This document shows, in pieces, positions 50,614 to 59,493 of a stretch of DNA of 64,000 nt. A model generated the notes under the pieces. That model worked only from the letters and a program-made list of their open reading frames with translations, made no database searches and was not told the origin of the DNA. Source of the stretch: Variovorax sp. IB41 (lineage in GTDB: Bacteria > Pseudomonadota > Gammaproteobacteria > Burkholderiales > Burkholderiaceae_C); contig NZ_JAEFCB010000004.1 of NCBI RefSeq assembly GCF_016405905.1, positions 110,422 to 174,421 on the forward strand, read 5' to 3'. Both the position numbers and the translations under genes were made by a program. How positions within the stretch are numbered: the first letter of the stretch is position 1; the number at the start of each line of letters is the position of its first letter.

Positions 50614-51240
50614 ATGCCCATCGAACTCTGGCTCGCCTTCGTCGCGGCCTCCGCCGTGCTGCTGATCATTCCGGGGCCGACCATCCTCACGGTGATCAGC
50701 TACTCCATGTCGCACGGCCGCCGCGCCAACGTGCCGCTCATCGCCGCCGTGGCATTGGGCGACTCGACCGCGCTGGTCGTCTCGCTGCTGGGCCTGGGTG
50801 CGCTGCTGGCGACCTCGGCCTTCTGGTTCACGGTGGTCAAGTGGGTGGGCGGGCTGTACCTGCTGTACCTGGGCATCCGGCTGATGCGCGCGGGGATCAC
50901 GTCCACCGAGATGGCCGCACCCGCGGCGCCGGCCTCGCGCTGGAGGCTCTTCGCCAACACCTACCTGGTGACGGCGCTCAACCCCAAGGGCATCGTTTTC
51001 TTCGTGGCGTTCCTGCCGCAGTTCATCAGCCCGGCGGCCGACGTGACGCGGCAGATGTGGGTGCTGGCCGTGACCTTCGTGGCGATGGCCGCGCTGAACG
51101 CGACGCTGTATGCGGTGTTCGCGGGCTCGGCGCGCAAGCTGCTTTCGTCGCCGCGCGCGCAGCGGCGTTTCAATCTCACGGGGGGTTCGCTGCTGAGCGC
51201 GGCAGGCCTCTGGGCGCTGATGGCGCGCCGGCCGGGGTAA
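50614..51240 (+). CDS. LysE/RhtB family amino-acid exporter
   Basis: A 208-residue inner-membrane exporter with about six helices. Family opening LWLAFVAASAVLLIIPGPTILTVISYSMSHGRRANVP, with GGLYLLYLGIRLMRAG and the second half TYLVTALNPKGIVFFVAFLPQFI. Exports amino acids or derivatives; substrate unknown. Preceded by AGGAGA. Followed by a strong terminator. Confidence 0.93.
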   Translation: MPIELWLAFVAASAVLLIIPGPTILTVISYSMSHGRRANVPLIAAVALGDSTALVVSLLGLGALLATSAFWFTVVKWVGGLYLLYLGIRLMRAGITSTEMAAPAAPASRWRLFANTYLVTALNPKGIVFFVAFLPQFISPAADVTRQMWVLAVTFVAMAALNATLYAVFAGSARKLLSSPRAQRRFNLTGGSLLSAAGLWALMARRPG

Positions 51241-51255
51241 GGCATACCGCTCAAT

Positions 51256-51291
51256 AAAAAGGCCGCGAAGCGCAGAGTTCGCGGCCTTTTT
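51256..51291. terminator. Bidirectional rho-independent terminator
   Basis: Perfect 14-base stem AAAAAGGCCGCGAA/TTCGCGGCCTTTTT with an eight-base loop. The A-run on the left and T-run on the right make it active in both directions. It separates the exporter (plus) from the convergent lipoprotein gene (minus). Confidence 0.92.
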
Positions 51292-51295
51292 TGCT

Positions 51296-51499
51296 TCAGC
51301 GGTTCGGGTTGTTGGGCGCCCGGTCGTAGCGGTTCGGGACCCCATCGCCGTCGCGGTCGCGGTCGGCACGGTTCGGCACGCCGTCGCGATCGCGGTCGCG
51401 GTAAGCGCGCGGCGGCGGGTTGTTGTCGTACGGTGCGACCACGCAACCGGCCAGGGCGGCCGATGCGGCCAGCACGATCGTCAGTGTCTTCATCATCAT
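51296..51499 (-). CDS. Small lipoprotein with Asp-rich calcium-binding-like repeats
   Basis: A 67-residue lipoprotein: signal peptide with lipobox LAGC (Cys at about 19), then a short Pro linker and two copies of an Asp/Arg repeat (DRDGVPNRADRDRDGDG, PNRYDRAPNNP) like thrombospondin type-3 calcium loops. AAGGAG lies nine bases before the first of three consecutive ATGs (51499). The longer frame to 51571 is not used. Probably an abundant small envelope protein; role unknown. Confidence 0.82.
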   Translation of the reverse strand: MMMKTLTIVLAASAALAGCVVAPYDNNPPPRAYRDRDRDGVPNRADRDRDGDGVPNRYDRAPNNPNR

Positions 51500-51765
51500 G
51501 ATGCGTTTCTCCTTGGAGTGGTTATGAAACCGGGCTCGCCTCCAGCGAGCCGGTAGGGCATTGAAGGCCACGCCGGTACGCGTTGGGTTTCCCGATGGAA
51601 GCCGTCGCGTGAAGTTCGTTACCGGATGTGGAATCTGATGTGAACTTTGGCCTCGCGCCCGCGTGCCGGCAAGGCGGCAAGGCGCCCGTTGCCGAGTAGG
51701 CGAGGTTCCCGTGGTGCTTCGCGGAGAATGCGGGCAACCGCCCCCTGAATCACCCTCACCTTTCG

Positions 51766-54009
51766 ATGCAGTTGCTTGCGCTTTTCACGCCCACCCGCAG
51801 GGCGCTCGCCGTGGCCGTGCTGTCCGTGGCCTGCGCGCACCCGGCCTGGGCGCTCGTCACCTTCGACGACGTGAAGCGCGATTTCCGCTCCTCCGACACC
51901 GCCGTGCTCGACCGCAACGGCGAGCTGCTGCAGCGCGTGCGCACCGACGCCACCGTGCGGCGCGGCCAGTGGATCGCGCTGGCCGACGTGTCGCCGGCCC
52001 TGCGCACAGCCATGGTGCTGAGCGAGGACCGGCGCTTCTACGAACACAGCGGCATCGACTGGCGCGCGGTGTCGTCCGCCGCCTGGGGCAACCTCTGGAA
52101 CACGCGCACCCGGGGCGCCTCGACCATCACGATGCAGCTGTCGGGCCTGCTGGACGAGGACCTGCGCCGCACCTCGGGCGGCCGCAGCTTCACGCAGAAA
52201 ATCGGCCAGACCGTGGCCGCCACGCAGCTGGAGCGCAGCTGGCGCAAGGACCAGATCCTGGAGGCGTACCTGAACACCGTGCCGTTCCGCGGCGAGATCG
52301 TGGGAATCGATGCGCTCTCGCGCACCCTCTTCAGCAAGGCGCCGAGCGGCCTCGATGCGCGCGAAGCAGCGGTGGCCGCGGCGCTGGTGCGCGCGCCGAA
52401 CGCCAAGCCTGCCCTCGTCGCGCAGCGCGCGTGCGAGGTGCTGCGCGCGATGGAGCCCGAGCAGAAAGTCGATTGCGATGCGGTCGACATGTTCACGAGC
52501 GCCGCGGTGCAGCGCCGCGCCTTCGATGCGAACGAGGGCATCGCGCCGCATGCCGCGCGGCGGGTGCTGCGTGAGTTGCGAGATGCGGATGCCGCCGCTC
52601 CCGCCGCCCCGCCGAAGAACAAGGAAACCAGCATCCGCACCACGCTGCGCGCGCCGCTGCAGCGCTTCGCGCTCGACTCCCTGCAGCGCCACCTGCGCGA
52701 GCTGCGCGACCGCCACGTGGAAGACGGCGCGCTCGTGGTGCTGGACAACGCGAGCGGCGAGGTGCTCGCGTGGGTCGGCTCCTCCGGCCCGCTGAGCCAG
52801 GCGGCCGAGGTCGATGGCGTCACGGCGCTGCGCCAGCCGGGCTCCACGCTCAAGCCGCTGCTCTACGGCCAGGCGATCGCCGAGAAGCGGCTCACCGCGG
52901 CCTCGCTGATCGAGGACTCGTCGGCGCAGATCAGCACCGCGAGCGGCCTCTACATTCCGCAGAACTACGACCGGCAGTTCAAGGGCCCGGTCTCCGCGCG
53001 CACGGCACTGGCCGCATCGCTCAACGTGCCGGCGGTGCGCACGCTGGTGATGGTGTCGCCCGAGTCGTTCGCGCGGAGCCTGCGCGCAACCGGGCTGCCG
53101 CTGCGCGAGAGCGGCGACTACTACGGCTACAGCCTCGCGCTCGGCAGCGCCGAGGTGTCGCTGCTGTCGCTCGCCAACGCCTACCGCATGCTCGCCAATG
53201 GCGGGCGCTACGGCACGACGACGCTGACCGCGCGGCCGCCGGCGTCTGCCGCCGACAGGGCGAAGACCGCGGCTGCTGCGCCGCTGCTCGATCCGCGCGC
53301 CGCCTTCATCGTCGGCGACATCCTCTCCGACCCGAACGCGCGCACGCGCACCTTCGGCCTGGACAGCATCCTCTCGACCCGCTTCTGGACCGCGGTGAAA
53401 ACCGGCACCAGCAAGGACATGCGCGACAACTGGGCCGTGGGCTGGTCGCAGCGCTACACGGTCGGCGTGTGGGTGGGCAACGCGAGCGGCGCGTCGATGT
53501 GGGACGTGAGCGGCACCAGCGGCGCGGCACCCGTGTGGGCCGAGGTGATGCGCTTCCTGCATGCGCGCGAGCCCAGCCGCGCACCGGCGCCGCCTGCCGG
53601 CCTCGTCGAGGCGCGTGTCGAATTCGGCCCCGCCGCCGACGGCAACGCCATCGAGGCGGCGCGCAGCGAGTGGTTCCTGCAGGGCACCGAGCAGCCGCTC
53701 TTCGCGCTCGATACCGGCATGGCGACCAACGCCTTCGCCGCGCGCATCACCGCGCCCTCGGACGGCACCATCATCGCGCTGGACCCGGACATTCCGCCGC
53801 TGCGCCAGCGCGTGCGCTTCGAGTCCGAGGGCCGCGGCGTGCAGTGGCGCATCGACGGCAAGCCCTTCGCGCGCGGCAACAGCGCGCAGTGGCTGCCGTG
53901 GCCCGGACGCCATGTGATTGAACTGGTCGACGCCTCCGGCAAGGTGGTCGACCAGCGCAGGCTCGAAGTGCGCGGCGCGGGCGTGGTGACCAAGAGCGCG
54001 CGCCGATGA
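51766..54009 (+). CDS. pbpC: Penicillin-binding protein 1C
   Basis: A 747-residue bifunctional peptidoglycan synthase. Signal-anchor at the N-terminus; glycosyltransferase domain (about 60-230) with EDRRFYEHSGID (Glu87) and RGASTITMQL; transpeptidase domain (about 300-600) with STLK (Ser360), SLN in ALAASLNVP and KTGTS (Lys545); C-terminal BiPBP_C beta domain (about 650-745) diagnostic of PBP1C. It overlaps the TPM-domain gene by four bases. In many proteobacteria it is paired with an alpha-2-macroglobulin gene; here that gene is 14.5 kb upstream. Confidence 0.95.
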   Translation: MQLLALFTPTRRALAVAVLSVACAHPAWALVTFDDVKRDFRSSDTAVLDRNGELLQRVRTDATVRRGQWIALADVSPALRTAMVLSEDRRFYEHSGIDWRAVSSAAWGNLWNTRTRGASTITMQLSGLLDEDLRRTSGGRSFTQKIGQTVAATQLERSWRKDQILEAYLNTVPFRGEIVGIDALSRTLFSKAPSGLDAREAAVAAALVRAPNAKPALVAQRACEVLRAMEPEQKVDCDAVDMFTSAAVQRRAFDANEGIAPHAARRVLRELRDADAAAPAAPPKNKETSIRTTLRAPLQRFALDSLQRHLRELRDRHVEDGALVVLDNASGEVLAWVGSSGPLSQAAEVDGVTALRQPGSTLKPLLYGQAIAEKRLTAASLIEDSSAQISTASGLYIPQNYDRQFKGPVSARTALAASLNVPAVRTLVMVSPESFARSLRATGLPLRESGDYYGYSLALGSAEVSLLSLANAYRMLANGGRYGTTTLTARPPASAADRAKTAAAAPLLDPRAAFIVGDILSDPNARTRTFGLDSILSTRFWTAVKTGTSKDMRDNWAVGWSQRYTVGVWVGNASGASMWDVSGTSGAAPVWAEVMRFLHAREPSRAPAPPAGLVEARVEFGPAADGNAIEAARSEWFLQGTEQPLFALDTGMATNAFAARITAPSDGTIIALDPDIPPLRQRVRFESEGRGVQWRIDGKPFARGNSAQWLPWPGRHVIELVDASGKVVDQRRLEVRGAGVVTKSARR

Positions 54010-55463
54010 AAGCGCTGCGCGGCTGGCTCGGTCTTCTTCTGGCATGCATCGCGATGCTGGCCTGGCTGCCGGCCGCGCAGGCCAGGCCCGTGCCGGTGCC
54101 CGCCATGTCGTCGCGCGTGGTCGATCTCACGAACACGCTGCAGGCGTCGGAGGCCGATGACTTGCGCCAGCAGATCGACGCGCTGGAGACAGACACCGAG
54201 GCGCAGCTCGCCGTGCTGATCGTGCCGACCACCGGCGAGGATTCCATCGAGCAGTTCGCCACGCGCGTGTTCGCGCAGTGGAAGCTCGGGCGCGAGGACG
54301 CGGACGACGGCGTGCTGCTGCTGGTGGCGCTGAAGGACCGCCGCATGCGCATCGAGGTGGGCACGGGCCTGGAAGGCAGGATCACCGACATCCAGGCCGC
54401 CCGCATCATCGACCAGCAGATGACCCCGCGCTTTCGCAGCGGCGACTTCGCGGGCGGCATCCGCACCGCGGTGCAGTCGCTGTCGCTGCTCGTCGGCGGC
54501 ACGCTGTACGGCACCGAGGCGCCGCAGGTTCAGGATGCGCAGGGGGTGCAGGAAGTGCAGTCGTCCACGGACGATGCACCGCGCGAAGCGGGCGGCGTCA
54601 CGCCCGCGGGCTGGGCGCTCTTCGGCGTGCTGCTGTGGAGCATCGCCGTCGGCGCATGGCATGGCCGCCGGCGCGCGAAGCCGGCGCCCACCGCCGAGGA
54701 CTGGCTCGCGCAGCGCACGCCCGCGGAAGAGACCTACGCCTCCGGAAAAAGAAAGAAGCGGCGCAAGAACGCCGAACGCTCGCGGCCGCCGTCGCCCGTG
54801 GCCTCGCCGGCATCGGCGCCGTTCAAGCGCTGGCCGTTCTCGATGGCCCTCCTGGCCGCCGCGCCCCTTGTGGCGGCGACCGTACTGGTGAGTCCCGCAC
54901 TGCTTGGAATGCTGCTGTTTCTGCCCGCACCGGTCGGTTTCGGCCTCGGAATCGCGTGCAGCCGCTCGGTGCTGGCACGGATCGTCACCACCATCGCGGT
55001 GCTCCTGATCGTGGCGCTGACCTTCGCCGGCAAGTTCATGGATGGGGCCGACATCGGGCTGGGCATGATGTACATGGTGATCGCGGCGATCGTGCTGGCC
55101 TACCTCGCAGCGGTCGGCCTCGGCGCACGCAACGCCTGGCGCGAGAGCCCGCGCAGCTTCTGGGTGCGCCTGGTCTTCGTGCTCGGGGCGACCGCGATCC
55201 TGGGCTGGACCTTCTACGACGGCGGGGGCGACGACATCGGGCTGCCGATGCTGCTGGTCGCCGCCGTGAGCTCGGCCTTCGCCTTCCTGCCAAAGGCGTT
55301 CAACCTGGAGAGCGACGGCAGCGGCAGTGATAGCGACAGTGACAGCGGGTGGTCGAGCAGCAGCAGCAGCAGTTCTTCGAGCGACAGTTCGTCCTCCTCG
55401 TCTTCTTCGTCGTCGGACAGCGGCGGCTCCAGCAGTGGCGGCGGCGCCTCGGGCAGTTGGTAG
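54006..55463 (+). CDS. TPM-domain membrane protein with poly-Ser tail
   Basis: A 485-residue YgcG-like protein. Signal peptide, periplasmic TPM domain (about 30-165: VVDLTNTLQASEADDLRQQI, LAVLIVPTTGEDSIEQFATRVF, DDGVLLLVALKDRRMRIEVGTGLEG), a first transmembrane helix near 200, a basic linker, further hydrophobic helices (about 275-410), and a C-terminal tail of about 45 residues nearly all Ser with Asp and Gly, ending GASGSW. TPM domains have been linked to phosphatase activity and photosystem repair in plants; the bacterial role is unclear. Start overlaps pbpC (ATGA), so both are translated together. Confidence 0.88.
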   Translation: MKALRGWLGLLLACIAMLAWLPAAQARPVPVPAMSSRVVDLTNTLQASEADDLRQQIDALETDTEAQLAVLIVPTTGEDSIEQFATRVFAQWKLGREDADDGVLLLVALKDRRMRIEVGTGLEGRITDIQAARIIDQQMTPRFRSGDFAGGIRTAVQSLSLLVGGTLYGTEAPQVQDAQGVQEVQSSTDDAPREAGGVTPAGWALFGVLLWSIAVGAWHGRRRAKPAPTAEDWLAQRTPAEETYASGKRKKRRKNAERSRPPSPVASPASAPFKRWPFSMALLAAAPLVAATVLVSPALLGMLLFLPAPVGFGLGIACSRSVLARIVTTIAVLLIVALTFAGKFMDGADIGLGMMYMVIAAIVLAYLAAVGLGARNAWRESPRSFWVRLVFVLGATAILGWTFYDGGGDDIGLPMLLVAAVSSAFAFLPKAFNLESDGSGSDSDSDSGWSSSSSSSSSSDSSSSSSSSSSDSGGSSSGGGASGSW

Positions 55464-55550
55464 CCGGCTACCCACCCGGTCAAACGCCAGCTATCCACCG
55501 CGCCGCGACTGGCTTAGGATGGCGCCGCCTCCCACTCCCTCGGCCTCCTC

Positions 55551-56471
55551 ATGGATTCATTGACCGCACTCTGGGGTGACTTCCTCGTCTTCGCGGGCGT
55601 CATCTTCGGCATCCTGCGGAAAGTGCCCGATGTCTTCTGGGCCGCGCTCATCGCGGCGGCGCTGGCCCTGTGGGGCGTGAAGGTGGCCAACCGCGACAAC
55701 GCCCGGCACTTCATGCGGCAGCTGCGGCACGACAAGGACGAGAAGGCCGCCCAGCGCCTGGCGGACCTGCGCCGTGATGTGTACCTGCACGCGATCGACC
55801 AGTTCGTGCACGCGAGCTCCTACCTGAGCTCGCTGCCGACCGCGGACCTGAACAAGGCCGACGCGGCGCAGCCGCTGCAGGGCTTCTTCGCGGCAGCGGC
55901 CAAGCTGCAGATGGTGTCGGAGGCCAAGACCTCGGCGCTGGTGTCCGATCTCATCGGCACCTTCAGCGCGCTGCATTTCAAGCTCATCGGCGCGGCCCAG
56001 CCGATCCAGCAGGTGCTCAGCGAGATCGACTTCTACACGACGCTCTGCGAAGGCGCACTGGCCGAGCAGAAGCGCGCGCTCACGGCCATCGACCAGTTCG
56101 TTGCGTCAGGCAACGTCGAGGGCGACGAGACAAAACGCAAGATGCTCGACCTCGCGCTGGACACCCAGACCAAGTTCCTGCGCGACCACAGCGAGACGCG
56201 CCAGGCGCTGCACGTGGAGCGGCATGCGCTGCACGGCGAGTTCGTCAAAAGCCTGATGCTGGGGCTGCAGGCCATCAACACGAAGATGCAGCCGATCATG
56301 GTGGCGATCCGGCGCGAGTTGAACATCGACAACCAGATCGACGTCTATGCAGACGCCGTCTCCGAACAGCAGGACCGCGTGGCGGGCGCGGTCGCCGAAC
56401 TGATGGCGCAATTGGACGAGCCGCGGCAGACGCTGCAGAGGTCGAAACCCTCCAGCATCGAGAACCGCTGA
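55551..56471 (+). CDS. Unknown membrane-anchored coiled-coil protein
   Basis: Not recognised. A 306-residue protein with two hydrophobic stretches near the N-terminus (FLVFAGVIFGIL; FWAALIAAALALWGVKVA) and a long, mainly helical cytoplasmic part with heptad-like regions (RHDKDEKAAQRLADLRRDVY; DRVAGAVAELMAQLDEPRQTLQR). No catalytic motif is visible. It stands alone, 87 bases after the TPM gene and with its own short upstream region. Confidence 0.78.
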   Translation: MDSLTALWGDFLVFAGVIFGILRKVPDVFWAALIAAALALWGVKVANRDNARHFMRQLRHDKDEKAAQRLADLRRDVYLHAIDQFVHASSYLSSLPTADLNKADAAQPLQGFFAAAAKLQMVSEAKTSALVSDLIGTFSALHFKLIGAAQPIQQVLSEIDFYTTLCEGALAEQKRALTAIDQFVASGNVEGDETKRKMLDLALDTQTKFLRDHSETRQALHVERHALHGEFVKSLMLGLQAINTKMQPIMVAIRRELNIDNQIDVYADAVSEQQDRVAGAVAELMAQLDEPRQTLQRSKPSSIENR

Positions 56472-56557
56472 CCGGGCCCGGAAGCCGCACGGCCCGCGCG
56501 CAAAGAGCCAAGCGCAAGAGCCCATGAGGCCGACTGCGACTTTGCGTGAATGTCAGA

Positions 56558-56580
56558 ATTCATCCAATGATTCAATGAAT
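56558..56580. promoter_or_regulatory. Possible operator of the GntR/FCD gene
   Basis: An AT-rich inverted repeat ATTCAT...ATGAAT (six-base arms, 11-base spacer), 15 bases before the regulator ATG. The sequence between is not symmetric, so the assignment is weak. Confidence 0.3.
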
Positions 56581-56594
56581 AGGCGCTCCGAGAC

Positions 56595-57275
56595 ATGCTG
56601 GCACACGCCCCCCGAACCTCCCTGGCGGACACCGCCGCCGACAGCATTCGCAACGAAATCTCCGCGGGCCGCTGGGCCATCGGCACGCGCATTCCCATCG
56701 AGCCGCAGCTCGCGCAACTGCTGGGCGTGAGCCGCGGCACGGTGCGCGAGGCGGTGAAAACGCTGGTCTCGCGTGGCCTCCTCGAAGTGCGGCAGGGCTC
56801 GGGCACCTACGTGCGCTCGGGCTACGACCCCTCGGCCAGCCTGCAGAAGATGCGCCTGGCCAGCCTGCGCGACCAGTTCGAGGTGCGCCGCGCGCTCGAG
56901 GTCGAGGCCGCCCGGCTCGCCGCGGTGCGCCACACCGCGCGCGACCTGCGCCGCCTGCACACCCTGCTCGACAAACGCGGCGTGCCGGAACCGGGCGACG
57001 ACGGCGCGGGCTTCATCGAGCGCGACCTCGCCTTCCACCTGGCCATCGTCGACATCTCGGGCAACCTCGCGCTGGCCGAGACCTGCCGCTTCATCACCGG
57101 CTACATCAAGGAAACGATCGCAAGCAGCATGGGCACCAGCCTGCCCGAGCCCGACGAAGCCGCGCACCGCGCCATCGTCGAAGCCATCGCGAGCCGCGAC
57201 CCCGAGCGCGCCGCGACCGCCGTGCGCAATTTCATGGCGCCGATGCTCAACATGCTGGCGCTGGGGACGGCATGA
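56595..57275 (+). CDS. GntR-family regulator with FCD domain
   Basis: A 226-residue FadR-type regulator: winged helix (about 10-75: DSIRNEISAGRWAIGTRIPIEPQLAQLLGVSRGTVREAVKTLVSRGLLEVRQGSGTYV) and FCD domain (about 85-220: FEVRRALEVEAARLAA, FHLAIVDISGN, EAAHRAIVEAI). It lies 61 bases upstream of the CynX-type transporter on the same strand and probably controls it. Confidence 0.93.
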   Translation: MLAHAPRTSLADTAADSIRNEISAGRWAIGTRIPIEPQLAQLLGVSRGTVREAVKTLVSRGLLEVRQGSGTYVRSGYDPSASLQKMRLASLRDQFEVRRALEVEAARLAAVRHTARDLRRLHTLLDKRGVPEPGDDGAGFIERDLAFHLAIVDISGNLALAETCRFITGYIKETIASSMGTSLPEPDEAAHRAIVEAIASRDPERAATAVRNFMAPMLNMLALGTA

Positions 57276-57336
57276 GCGCCGCGCCGGGCCGCCCCAAGCA
57301 AGCTCGCACCGCAGTGCGCAGCACGAAGGTACTTCA

Positions 57337-58647
57337 ATGAGCGCGATTCCTTTGCAAGCCGGCGCCATGCACCGCAACCCGCCCGCAGCCAACACCACCA
57401 CCGAAGAACTGCTGATCGACGCCGAGGCCGACAGCGTGCCTGCGCCGCGCCCGACCCCCACGCCCAGCCTCGCGCGCCGTATCCTGCTCGGCGCGAGCGT
57501 GGTGCTGATCGCGTTCAACCTGCGGCCGGTGTTCGCGAGCCTCTCGGTCGTGCTGCCCGAGATCATCCAGGCCACCGGCCTCTCGGCCACGGCCGCAAGC
57601 CTCTTGACCACGCTGCCGATCCTGTGCCTGGGCGTCTTCGCGCCGCTCGCGCCCTGGCTCGGCCGGCGCTTCGGCACCGAGCGCACGCTGCTGGGCTGCA
57701 TGGTGCTGATCCTCGTGGGCACGGTGCTGCGCGGCACGGGCAACATCCCGCTGCTGTTCGTGGCATCGGCCATCGCGGGCAGCGGCATCGCGGTGTCGAA
57801 CGTGCTGCTGTCGGGCCTGGTGAAGCGCGACTTCGCCAAGCAGGCGGCGCTGATGATGGGCCTCTACACGATGGCGGTGTGCGGCGGCGCGGCGAGCGCC
57901 GCGGGCCTCACGGTGCCGCTCGAACATGCGCTGGGCGGCGGGTGGACCTATGCGCTGGCCATGTGGGCGATCCCGGCGCTCCTGGTCACGCTGATCTGGG
58001 CGCCGCAGGCGCTGCCGCTCAAGCCGGTGGCGAGCGAATCGGGCTTCACCGTGCAGGGCCTCTGGCGCGACCGGCTCGCGTGGCAGGTCACGCTCTTCAT
58101 GGGGCTGCAGTCCGCCCTCGCCTACATCGTGATGGGCTGGCTCGCGCCGATCCTGCGCGAGCGGGGCCTGGGCAGCGAGACGGCCGGCTATGTGGTGTCG
58201 CTGTCGGTCATGACGCAGGTGGTGACCTGCCTCGTGGTGCCGGCGCTGGCGGTGAAGCTGCGCAACCAGCGCGGCCTGGGCGTGGTGCTGTCGCTGCTCA
58301 CGGTGTGCGCGATGCTGGCGATGCTGTTCGCACCGTTGGGCGGTGTCTGGCTCTGGGCCGTGATGCTGGGCATCGCGCAGGGCGGCACCTTCGCGCTCGC
58401 GCTCACCATGATCGTTCTGCGCTCGCGCGATTCGCACATCGCCGCGCACCTCTCGGGCATGGCGCAGGGCGTCGGCTACATGGTGGCCGCCTGCGGGCCG
58501 CTCCTGGCCGGGCTGCTGCACGGATGGACCGGCAGCTTCCGCGCCTCGGCGTGGCTCTTCGTCGGGCTGGGCATCGCGCTGGTGATCGCCGGGCTGGGCG
58601 CCGGGCGCACGCTGTACGTGGGCGCGGTGACCGTGCCCAAGCACTGA
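57337..58647 (+). CDS. CynX/NimT-type MFS transporter
   Basis: A 436-residue major-facilitator protein with about 12 helices after a polar N-terminal tail of about 45 residues. The CynX/NimT subfamily is recognised by SVVLIAFNLRPVFASLSVVLPEI, FGTERTLLGCMVLILVGTVLRG and the second-half IAQGGTFALALTMIVLR. Subfamily members transport cyanate or export 2-nitroimidazole; the substrate here is not predictable. Follows the GntR/FCD regulator. Confidence 0.9.
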   Translation: MSAIPLQAGAMHRNPPAANTTTEELLIDAEADSVPAPRPTPTPSLARRILLGASVVLIAFNLRPVFASLSVVLPEIIQATGLSATAASLLTTLPILCLGVFAPLAPWLGRRFGTERTLLGCMVLILVGTVLRGTGNIPLLFVASAIAGSGIAVSNVLLSGLVKRDFAKQAALMMGLYTMAVCGGAASAAGLTVPLEHALGGGWTYALAMWAIPALLVTLIWAPQALPLKPVASESGFTVQGLWRDRLAWQVTLFMGLQSALAYIVMGWLAPILRERGLGSETAGYVVSLSVMTQVVTCLVVPALAVKLRNQRGLGVVLSLLTVCAMLAMLFAPLGGVWLWAVMLGIAQGGTFALALTMIVLRSRDSHIAAHLSGMAQGVGYMVAACGPLLAGLLHGWTGSFRASAWLFVGLGIALVIAGLGAGRTLYVGAVTVPKH

Positions 58648-58667
58648 GGCCGGGCCTTTTCAACGAT

Positions 58668-59456
58668 TTATTGCGGCCCGCCGCAGAAGCCCGCGCGCTC
58701 CGTCGTCTTCGCGGTGAAGTGGATGCGCGTGGTGGTCGTCGCGCTGCGCGGCTCGTTCTGCGGCCACTCGCTCTGCAGCCAGGTGTATTGCCAGCCGTAG
58801 GGTGCACCGGGCTTTGCAGGCTCGTCGTAGGCGATGCGCAGGCTCCCGAAGCTCTCGTCGTGGCAGTGCTTGGACGTCTTGTATTCCTTCTCGCTGAAGC
58901 AGGCGCGGACCATCTTCGAACACGAGAACGGAATGCCTTCGTGCACCGCCTTGCCGCCCTCCAGCGGCACGAAATCGGCGGTGTCGAACGACGCGCCGCC
59001 GCCCGAGTAGCCCTCGGACACCGTCTGCAGCACGGCCACCGCCCATTTGCCTTCGGCCAATGGATAGAGCGCGGGCGCGAGCGACAGGCGCACGTCGGCG
59101 CGCTCGGGGTTCTCTTTCTTCGTCGATGCCGCATAGGCCGAGAAATCGTGCAGGCGATCCAGCTGCCAGCCCGCCGCATCCGCGCTGCGCCTGACGCGCG
59201 CCATGGCCAACGGCTCGCCCGAGAGGACCACGTACTCGGCGGGTGCCGCGCCGCGCGGGCGGTGCAAGGTCAGCTCCTGCACGTCGCAGGGCTGCGGCAA
59301 CAGGGCGCACAGGCGCGTGCGCCATTGGGCGTCGAGCGCGTCGGGTTTCTTGACCGCATCGAAGACCTGCGCCGAGGGCGCGGCGGCCAGCGCGGGGCCG
59401 GCGGACGACAGGGCGAGCAGCAAGGCGCCGGCACCGGTGATGAGCAGCTTTTTCAT
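58668..59456 (-). CDS. Secreted protein of unknown function
   Basis: A 262-residue protein with a clear Sec signal peptide (cleaved after about residue 25, ALA). The mature part contains six Cys, several in CALLPQPC, CSKMVRACF and CHD..., suggesting disulfides. No catalytic motif recognised. The start at 59456 (MKKLLITGAG) gives a proper signal peptide; the frame continues to 59495. Divergent from the ABC ATPase gene. Confidence 0.8.
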   Translation of the reverse strand: MKKLLITGAGALLLALSSAGPALAAAPSAQVFDAVKKPDALDAQWRTRLCALLPQPCDVQELTLHRPRGAAPAEYVVLSGEPLAMARVRRSADAAGWQLDRLHDFSAYAASTKKENPERADVRLSLAPALYPLAEGKWAVAVLQTVSEGYSGGGASFDTADFVPLEGGKAVHEGIPFSCSKMVRACFSEKEYKTSKHCHDESFGSLRIAYDEPAKPGAPYGWQYTWLQSEWPQNEPRSATTTTRIHFTAKTTERAGFCGGPQ

Positions 59457-59493
59457 GGGCCACGATGGTAGCCACGTAAAGTCGGGGCAGCCC

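Noticed and set aside
51500-51765. Small minus-strand frame of about 70 codons upstream of pbpC
   Set aside because: No ribosome-binding site, no recognisable domain, and composition unlike a protein; the gap appears to be non-coding.
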